This document shows positions 57,400 through 64,000 of a stretch of DNA of 64,000 bases, piece after piece. The notes below the pieces were generated by a model. The model saw only the letters and a program-made list of their open reading frames with translations, ran no database searches and was not told the DNA's origin. Source of the DNA: Ilyonectria destructans (lineage: Eukaryota > Ascomycota > Sordariomycetes > Hypocreales > Nectriaceae); contig JAHEWK010000005.1 in NCBI GenBank assembly GCA_020740775.1, positions 2,294,001 through 2,358,000 on the forward strand, in the 5' to 3' direction. The number at the start of each line of letters is the position of its first letter. Position 1 is the first letter of the stretch. Made by a program: the position numbers and the translations under genes.

Positions 57400-59226
57400 C
57401 TAATGAGTGACAGAAAAGAAAATATTGAGGACCAAGCACACGGCCATCACCACCATTCCATAAATCGCAAGCGCCAGTGATAGGCGTCGTAGATTAGCGT
57501 GATGGATGTGCTCAAGGTCCCAGCGCCACTTCCTCCGCCATCGCCACGAGTTTGAAGTGTTGTGGGCGCTGAGGTTGCTGGCCATGCTAGCGATGCTTGC
57601 CATGCTAGCGGCACTGCGAATGCTTGTAGTGCTTTGAGCAAGAGCGGCGGACTCCTCAATATCAGACGAGGAATCCTCATCGATGTCATCATCCTCCTTG
57701 ACCAAGCGCTGATGAAAGCTACTGTCGGGGTCACTGATCTTGTAGTAGAAAAGTCCCGGAAGGATGAAACTAATCGATGTCGATCCAGTACTGCCAACAA
57801 AGGCCAGCACACGAGCCAGGCTGGTTACCGATAAGGCGGTGAAATACGCCAGTATCAGAATAAAAGTGGTAATCACAGCAAAGCGGAGATCAGACATGGA
57901 ACCCCCTCCGTGGTCACCTCGTGGTGCAGCAGCTGTATTCAAGAGTGGCGACGCTGTTCGTCCAATGGGCGCCTGCGAGCGGTTAGGCCGCCACTTCATG
58001 ACGGCGTCCAGAGAAGCACGACACGGGTGGACTTGTAGCGGCACCGAAAATGTGACCAGAACGACAATAGCCGCCTTGCCAATGGTCGATGCAACTCCAG
58101 TAGGGTCTGTAACACATTAGCATCGCTCCGGGTAGCGAAGGAGAGGCGACGTACACATTGAGACAATATTCCCAACGACGGCATTGCCGAACGTAATGTA
58201 ACCTGTAATGGCTACCAAGGTATAAATGGAGGAAGCAGAACCAATGCTTATCCCGATGACACCAATAATGCTGGAGGGGGAGTTGTCCTTGAGTTCGTTC
58301 AAGATTGAGAACATCTGGGACAGTTTAGCTAGGGTCAATAGAGGGTATTTCAATAGAACTAACGTTTTGGTGGCAGGTATAAGCAAACACAACCACTGGC
58401 AGGGCGCTGAACATCTCAACTGCCCCTCCCCATTGAATGACTCGAATGCTGCGGGGGTCAGCGTGCTTATCGACTGCGAAATGATAGACGACCAAGACAA
58501 TCAGGTATCCAATTGAGACAAGAGCCACAAGACTGGTGTACTTGAGAGAATCAAGCCTTCGCAAGAAGCTCAGAGGAATAATGAGGAGCATGAATGCAGT
58601 AATCCAAAAGTTTCGGTCGACGAGGAACGGAATCTCGGCCGCTCGGCCTGCGAAACCAAGAACGACGCCTGGCATCAGATCGCCAATAATGATCATGTAC
58701 GATACGCCCACGCCGAAGCATTTGATGGCGATTGCGGCATCGAATAGGACAGCCGCATTGGGGTACGTGATTTGCGAAAGGGCAAAGAAGGAGGAGGTTC
58801 CGCGGTCGAGATATCGGGCGCATCGTGACTGGAGATAGAGGCCAAAGGCGGAGGTGCACCCGGACCAGACGATCATCAAAACGCCGAGCATGATGCCCAT
58901 ATGGGACATGACCGAGGGCATGGCAAGCGTGCCAGCGCCAACAACTGTAAGGATCCGTCAGTAAGCCGCTGCCTTCGCGGGGGCGCGCATTTCGGGACGC
59001 ACTCGTATTCAGCAGATTGACCACACTGCTCATGGTGGTGGCCTGGCCACCCTGGCCGCCATCCTTGTGTCCGCGGAGTCGAGTTCTACGAGGGAAATCC
59101 GGTCAGTATGGCGAGCGACAGCGCCGGGTGACTCTGGCGATTGAAAGCCGGGTCTTACCTAGACATGACGCCGGCACTTCTCGTGTTAGAAGCGTTTCCA
59201 TCAGATATGGCCGAGTAGGTCGTCAT
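57400..59226 (-). CDS. Vacuolar amino-acid transporter, AVT5/AVT6-like
   Basis: Five exons, 59159-59226, 59003-59085, 58364-58944, 58155-58314 and 57400-58106, with introns of 73, 58, 49 and 48 nt; all phases close and give 532 aa. The start chosen is the ATG at 59226 (MTTYSAISDGNASN); a second in-frame ATG at 59166 is possible. AAAP-family features: SVVNLLNTIVGAGTLAMPSV in TM1, GVGVSYMIIIGDLMPGV, VFAYTCHQNMFSILNELKD and a C-terminal run of membrane segments after a Ser/Asp-rich acidic loop (about 430-480). Yeast relatives export amino acids from the vacuole by proton antiport or symport. Substrate is inferred only at the level of amino acids. Divergent from RO10. Confidence 0.94.
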
Positions 59227-60212
59227 AGGGCGCCGACGTGCTCGTGGCAGCGAGGTCGCAGATTCGGCTTCGGCGGCGCACGAGACGCAATGCACACTTC
59301 GATATCAGTTGTATGTACGTCTGCGTCGTGGGATGGCAGATGAGGCAGTCCGAAGAGTCGGGAGGACGAGGCGTGGCGATCGATTGCGTCAACAGTCGTG
59401 GCTAATGTCGTGCTGTTTCCACCGCTCCAGTGCACCGTCCCGCGGCACCGAGGCCACAGTAATTCGGTCGTCGGGTCGCAAACGTGCGGTAAAGCGAGTC
59501 GCAGGCCGGTATGTCGCGAGGTTGTGGTGGTTGAGGGAGGATGAAGAAGGGCAACAGGTGCTGGTCAGGAGACGATGCTGCGCCTTGGCCACGATCCTTT
59601 GGATTTGATGACCACTGACCAGCCAGCCAGCGACAGCGGTCAGCGGGGCCGCCGAGCACAAGCCTGCCTGAGCACGCGCTGACACACTGGCTGCGCTGAC
59701 ACAACGGGATCGCCTCTTTCTGCGGGGCCAATCAGAGCCCTACCACCGCTCGCAGCCTTGCTGGGGAAAGCCGCAATCCCCATGGCTTCAGGGGGAACGC
59801 CAGTGGAACAGTGGCGGCTGGCTCCAAGCGGCTAGTACAACACCCCTGGACACCACAAACACAAGCACAAGCACAAGCACAACTGAGTGACGTTCACGTA
59901 CCACAGGCACATACCGCCCGTGATTGCGCGCCAGGGATCAACTGCCCCAGGCGCCCGGCTTCATCTGCGACAGTACGCCATGGCTCCACACGTCTCGCTC
60001 TCTTGTTCATGATATTGACAAACTTCCTGACCCCCCGCTCCTGCGCTTGCCGCCCGCCTCTCCCGCAACCTTGAACTCTTTGTCATCCTGTCTGTCAGTC
60101 TTTCGGTCTGCCGGTCAATCCCGCCATTCCGCCTCAGCTTCCCTGCGACCTCGCTGCCACCGATTGCGTTGCCACCGACTGCGTTGCCACCGATCCACCG
60201 ACTTCGCCCGCC
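59227..60212. promoter_or_regulatory. Divergent promoter region AVT / RO10 with tandem repeats
   Basis: Nearly 1 kb between the two starts. A (CACAAG)n run lies at about 59859-59884. A 15-bp unit CGTTGCCACCGAYTG is repeated three times at 60152-60196, just upstream of the RO10 ATG and so probably in its leader. Minus-strand open frames here are antisense or chance GC-rich frames. Confidence 0.5.
60152..60196. repeat. Three tandem copies of a 15-bp unit
   Basis: CGCTGCCACCGATTG, CGTTGCCACCGACTG and CGTTGCCACCGATCC follow each other without gap, 17 bp before the RO10 start codon. Confidence 0.8.
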
Positions 60213-60871
60213 ATGGACCAGACCACCCTCTCCACGCTCGACCTGCTCGAGTCGCGCCTCATGCGCGTCGAGCATCTTCTCTACGGCCAGACCGTGTCGC
60301 CCTCCCTCGCCCAGGACTACTCCGCCGTCGAAAAGATTGGCGACCTTGAGAACCGCTTCTCCACCTTGATCTCCAAAATCCGCGTTTACGGCGAGCTCCT
60401 CAATATCTGTACGAAACCCTCGGCACCAATGCTCCTCGATCGTGTTCTCATACTCAGTTTGTTGCAGATAAAACACACCCCGATTTCTTTCATGCCGCCG
60501 ACCCCGCCGATCCTCCATCCGAGCTCTCCACCGATGCCATCCAGTCCATCGTCCTCGCCTCCGCCTCATCATTTCCATCCACACTCTCCTCCTTGACTGC
60601 AATCAAGGACAGTCCGATCCCCGATCCAACAGAAAGCACCGCCCTCATCGCATTAGGGGACCGCATGAAGGCCGTCCAGGCGACCCAAGTTGCCCAGGTG
60701 GCCGAGATGGCCGACTTACGAAGACGAAGCGAGAGAATCATCCGATCCTGGTACGAGAGTGGAGTTCTCGACAACTCAAGTGTCATGGCCGATCTAGAAT
60801 CTCGGGTGGCAATCGCTGAGCGCCAAGTCAGGAGAGCAGAGAGGGAGCTGGAGGAGGAAGATGAGATATGA
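60213..60871 (+). CDS. ro-10: Nuclear distribution protein RO10 (dynactin p24 type)
   Basis: Two exons, 60213-60408 and 60468-60871, with a 59-nt phase-1 intron (GTACG donor, TTGCAG acceptor), give 199 aa. The start has a CGCCATGG context. The protein is almost entirely helical: MDQTTLSTLDLLESRLMRVE at the N-terminus, DLENRFSTLISKIRVYGELL, a central loop with THPDFFHAADPADPP, then a long coiled coil (DRMKAVQATQVAQVAEMADL to RQVRRAERELEEE). This matches Neurospora RO-10 and the p24 subunit of dynactin, needed for dynein-driven nuclear movement in hyphae. The assignment rests on recall of the family rather than a search. Confidence 0.88.
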
Positions 60872-61444
60872 AACACTCAGCCCTAGCTCCGGTTGAATTA
60901 ACGTCTCCGGGGTAGCGGACATAACAAGGGGCAACCTCCCCATCGAGAGGGCGAGGGAAAACATGCACGCGGGCCGTGGTTCCTGGAAGCTTCAAATGGT
61001 GATCGTCATGAAGCCAAGATGTCCCAACAAGATGGAGACCTCGGCCGTAATGAGCTAATCTCACAAAGCATGCAGAACCGCAAATCAACATGAAAGCGAT
61101 TGTCAGAGAGAGACATGATGCATTCGGCAGTTTCATGCGTTGTTGTCCATGCGACAGAAGTTGAGACACATTCCAGGAGTAAACCAATAGGTAGCTCCAA
61201 CAACACATATAAATACGGATGGTACAATTAAATTACCTAATTAACTCCCTCCTCATTCAACCAACCTTAAAGTCATGTATATTCGTACTTGACGTTCCGA
61301 TGTTGCTTCTCTACCGAACAGCCGACTCATCATGAACGCATATGGCAATGGACGAATCAGAGAGAGCACGCATATGAGATCTCCAAGATTAGATGAATGA
61401 GCCTCTATGTGGAGTGTTATCGGACCCGGAACGCAACAACTCAT
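60872..61444. other. Spacer between RO10 and tRNA-Tyr
   Basis: No gene seen; it should contain the RO10 3' region and the 5' flank of the tRNA. Confidence 0.5.
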
Positions 61445-61530
61445 CCCCGAGTAGCTCAGCTGGAAGAGCGTTCGGCTGTAACTGCCCCTTCGTTACCGAA
61501 AGGTCACCTGTTCGAGCCAGGTCTCGGGGA
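61445..61530 (+). tRNA. tRNA-Tyr (anticodon GTA), 13-nt intron
   Basis: Acceptor arms CCCCGAG and CTCGGGG pair perfectly, with discriminator A. D-stem GCTC/GAGC, anticodon stem TTCGG/CCGAA and T-arm ACCTG-TTCGAGC-CAGGT are intact. The loop reads CTGTAA then the intron (61482-61494, CTGCCCCTTCGTT) then A, so the intron follows position 37, the canonical place. Mature length is 73 nt. Confidence 0.95.
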
Positions 61531-64000
61531 ACCTAGTTTTTTGTCATTTCAACAGATCAACTTCCAATGTCTTGTTGATTTGACTAATTTTTTTTTTCCT
61601 CTTCTTCTTACTTGGTTCAATTTGGTATGGTTGATCGGTGTGGCATATGGAGTTGTGGGGATATCCTGCGCATCGTATCTCCAGATCGTCTAACAAACGA
61701 TATACACACACACAAGTAAGGTCAGGGTAATGACACGGATAGAGTTGGGGATAAACACGATTCAACGACTCAAAGGAAAAATGCCATGGTATGAAAATTA
61801 TCGCAGTATCGGCATGCAGTGGCAGTGTTTGCACAAATGGCAAGCTTACACTAACGCAAATTCACCTCAACCAACAACCACCGGACGAATGGGTCAAGAG
61901 TGAATCAACAAACTTAGAAGATGGAGCCCAAGAAAGCAAGCGTTCTGATGTCTCAGAATTAGAGCCAATTGATTCGTAACGGAGGTAAAATCACCCAACA
62001 CCACTCAAGAGCCAGTGATCAAAAAATAGAGAGACATCAACCAACAATGGGACTTCCAGTATCATCAATCGCGGTTATTGTACGAAACAATTGCGGGTAA
62101 TCGCTCCGTTCGGTGGGAGATTTTTGAAAGACATTCTCAAGAGCAGAGGTGATGGATGGTCAATTTGTGGGATGTGTGCTATCGGCTATTGTGGTCGTCA
62201 ATAGCAGTAATGTCACTTAGCTCAATGTTCGAGTACCCACGCCGCTCATGAGATACATTTCGCCGTCAGCAGTGTCTCAAGATATTTATATGTAGTACCT
62301 TCAACAATAACAGCTAGACCCCCCGTCGGCACGCATGGTTCTATGCCTCCCCTAAGCTCGAGATCTTACACATGACCTAGCTGCCACTGTAACACTCTGT
62401 TGAGACCGCGAACGGTCAGTCGACAATGTTGGGTTTTGGGACTCACGATGGCCATCTCTTGGTTGCTATTCCTCGGAGTGCCAAAAATTTACACGGACTT
62501 CTCGGGTTTCATTTCTTATACTCTAAAAAGTATTCGACGTTTCGCTCGAGCGGGACACGCCTCTGCTCCACGTGTGTGTCGGGACTCCTAAAATGTCGCG
62601 TAAAGTTCTTGAGCTGGAAATTACTTTCAAGGTTACTTGGTGGTAGAATATCTAGTTTAAACCAGCTAGGACTTCAGCCCTATTGTTGCTTTCAGTCGCA
62701 GAGCGCGAGATCTGACTGCAGTATTGATCTACTTTTGGTCCATGTAACAGCTCATCTGGTCTTGTGTTTAACAGTGAAGGAAATTCTGCAAGTCATATAA
62801 AGTATTCTCAGCATACACAATAAATAGATCTTAGGTTCCTTGGTCTTGTACACACTCGAGAACCCTCAATGGCTGCATAAACTGGATCAGCCATGTCTAG
62901 CTTACGCGGCCATGTTGTACCGAGTAGCCGCTGCTCGTGGTGGAGTGTTCCATTCGTAAATAAAAATATGCCATCCAAATCTCGACATGGCCTTTAAGAT
63001 GTTGCATCCAAGCCTTAAAGCCAATGCTGCCTTGGTCCTCTTGACGGAGGTGCTCAAGGATAGGTCTTGTGCCGCTGTTGTCGAAGAATGAATGTCACTC
63101 CCGTGTAGAAAGCCAAGCTACGACGCACCGTGGTCTGATCCCCATTCGTGAAGAAGACTTGAAAGGCTTATATAATTTAAGGATTCTTGCGAAGATAACT
63201 CCTTTAAGCTTGGCCAGGCCTCAGCGCGAAAGTTCGTTACCAGCTTCAGAAAAGCCATTTCGCAACAATTCACGGTATCACCAGCCACTGTAACCCTCAA
63301 TCGGTACTAGAAGACATTTCAGATTAAATCTCATTATTCACACAACTCATCTGATGCGGCGAGTCACACTTCTTGTCAATATTGACCAGTCTCTGTTGCG
63401 ACGTTCTTCACTCGTTCACGCTATAAACTATGAAAGGCATCTCCTATCAGAATGGGATTATGACTATAGTCACCAAAACCACTAACTACCAATTAAGTGT
63501 CGTTATTTCTGGTATGTGAGACCGATGTGAAGGTAAAGTGGTGGTCAATCCCGCCCAAGTGCAGGGTAGTCGCAAGACAGATTCATCAACTGGACAGTAT
63601 CACTCGTCCATGTGAGCTGACATTGGTGATCCACCAACTCTTGGAAAACTCACTGCGGTCGCGTGCCTATGAGTCCATATTTACGAGTGATTTGTTTCAG
63701 GCATACCACGATTGGCCGGCCATGTGGCAGTCGACTTTTTTATGACAGCCAGGAACAGCGTTCATGTCTCTCGCCCCACCTCCGAAGAAGGGTCTTCTTA
63801 TGTTGACGATCTCAACTTACGGCATGGCAGGGAACCAGCCTGTAAAATATTTTCATCTGTCTTTTTTTTTCTCTCACTTGTGACAATGGGGCGAGTGAGC
63901 AGCGGTCGAGACACACCAACCGTAAATGAATACCGAATCATCACCGTGCGTTTAGGCGCTGCTCGGGACACAAAACATGGACATGGCAGCGTTGGATGAA
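61531..64000. other. Right-end stretch, no recognised gene
   Basis: A T-rich run just after the tRNA (61588-61597) would serve as polymerase III terminator. Beyond it only short frames occur. Those at 62400-62800, 63497-63745 and 63712-63999 have no recognisable product, though the last reaches the window edge and could be part of a gene continuing outside. Confidence 0.4.

Noticed and set aside
59961..60602. 213-codon minus-strand frame
   Set aside because: Antisense to RO10 exon 1 and its leader; the plus-strand gene is supported by family features and splice phase.

Overview
The window is genomic DNA of a filamentous ascomycete, most likely a hypocrealean sordariomycete close to Fusarium. 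This is an inference from protein families, short GT..AG introns (mostly 44-120 nt) with CTRAC-like branch sites, and genes carrying several introns. It is not a prokaryotic or organellar sequence. I reconstructed exon structures by hand and checked every junction for phase, so spliced lengths are given where all phases close.

Layout. 1-4.4 kb: no supported gene, GC-rich. 4.4-6.2 kb (-): single-exon zinc-finger-like protein. 7.0-14.5 kb: degraded accessory stretch with a doubtful secreted-type ORF, an orphan gene fragment, a broken Ty1/copia element, and a conserved fungal gene whose splice junction is out of phase. 14.5-16.2 kb (-): MFS sugar transporter. 16.2-23.3 kb: gene-poor, with a transposon terminal repeat and a perfect 14-bp minisatellite. 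23.3-24.0 kb: secreted-protein gene cut by one in-frame TGA. 24.2-29.2 kb (-): ADE6 (FGAM synthase), 15 exons, 1359 aa. 29.2-36.3 kb: gene-free, with a small inverted-repeat element. 36.3-38.0 kb: amino-acid permease. 38.5-40.0 kb: broken APH-family kinase gene. 41.2-43.1 kb: siderophore transporter with an SRE-type GATA site upstream. 44.6-46.0 kb: two small membrane-protein genes. 47.2-49.2 kb (-): NRAMP metal transporter. 49.8 kb (-): tRNA-Ser(AGA). 50.6-51.1 kb: element with perfect 19-bp inverted repeats. 54.6 kb: possible small Cys-rich protein. 54.8-60.9 kb: conserved housekeeping block of NAD(P)HX epimerase (NNR1), mitochondrial ribosomal protein S16, AVT-type vacuolar amino-acid transporter and RO10 (dynactin p24). 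61.4 kb: tRNA-Tyr(GTA) with a 13-nt intron. 61.5-64 kb: nothing recognised.

Functionally the window is dominated by transport (sugar, amino acids twice, siderophore-iron, divalent metals) plus purine synthesis, metabolite repair and mitochondrial translation. Conserved blocks alternate with gene-poor segments that hold the repeats, transposon debris and broken genes. I found no convincing new multi-gene system. The most unusual signals are a three-locus inverted-repeat transposon family, the TGA-interrupted secreted-protein gene, the out-of-phase conserved gene at 12.3-13.1 kb, the 14-intron ADE6, and a 281-nt GC-AG intron in NNR1.
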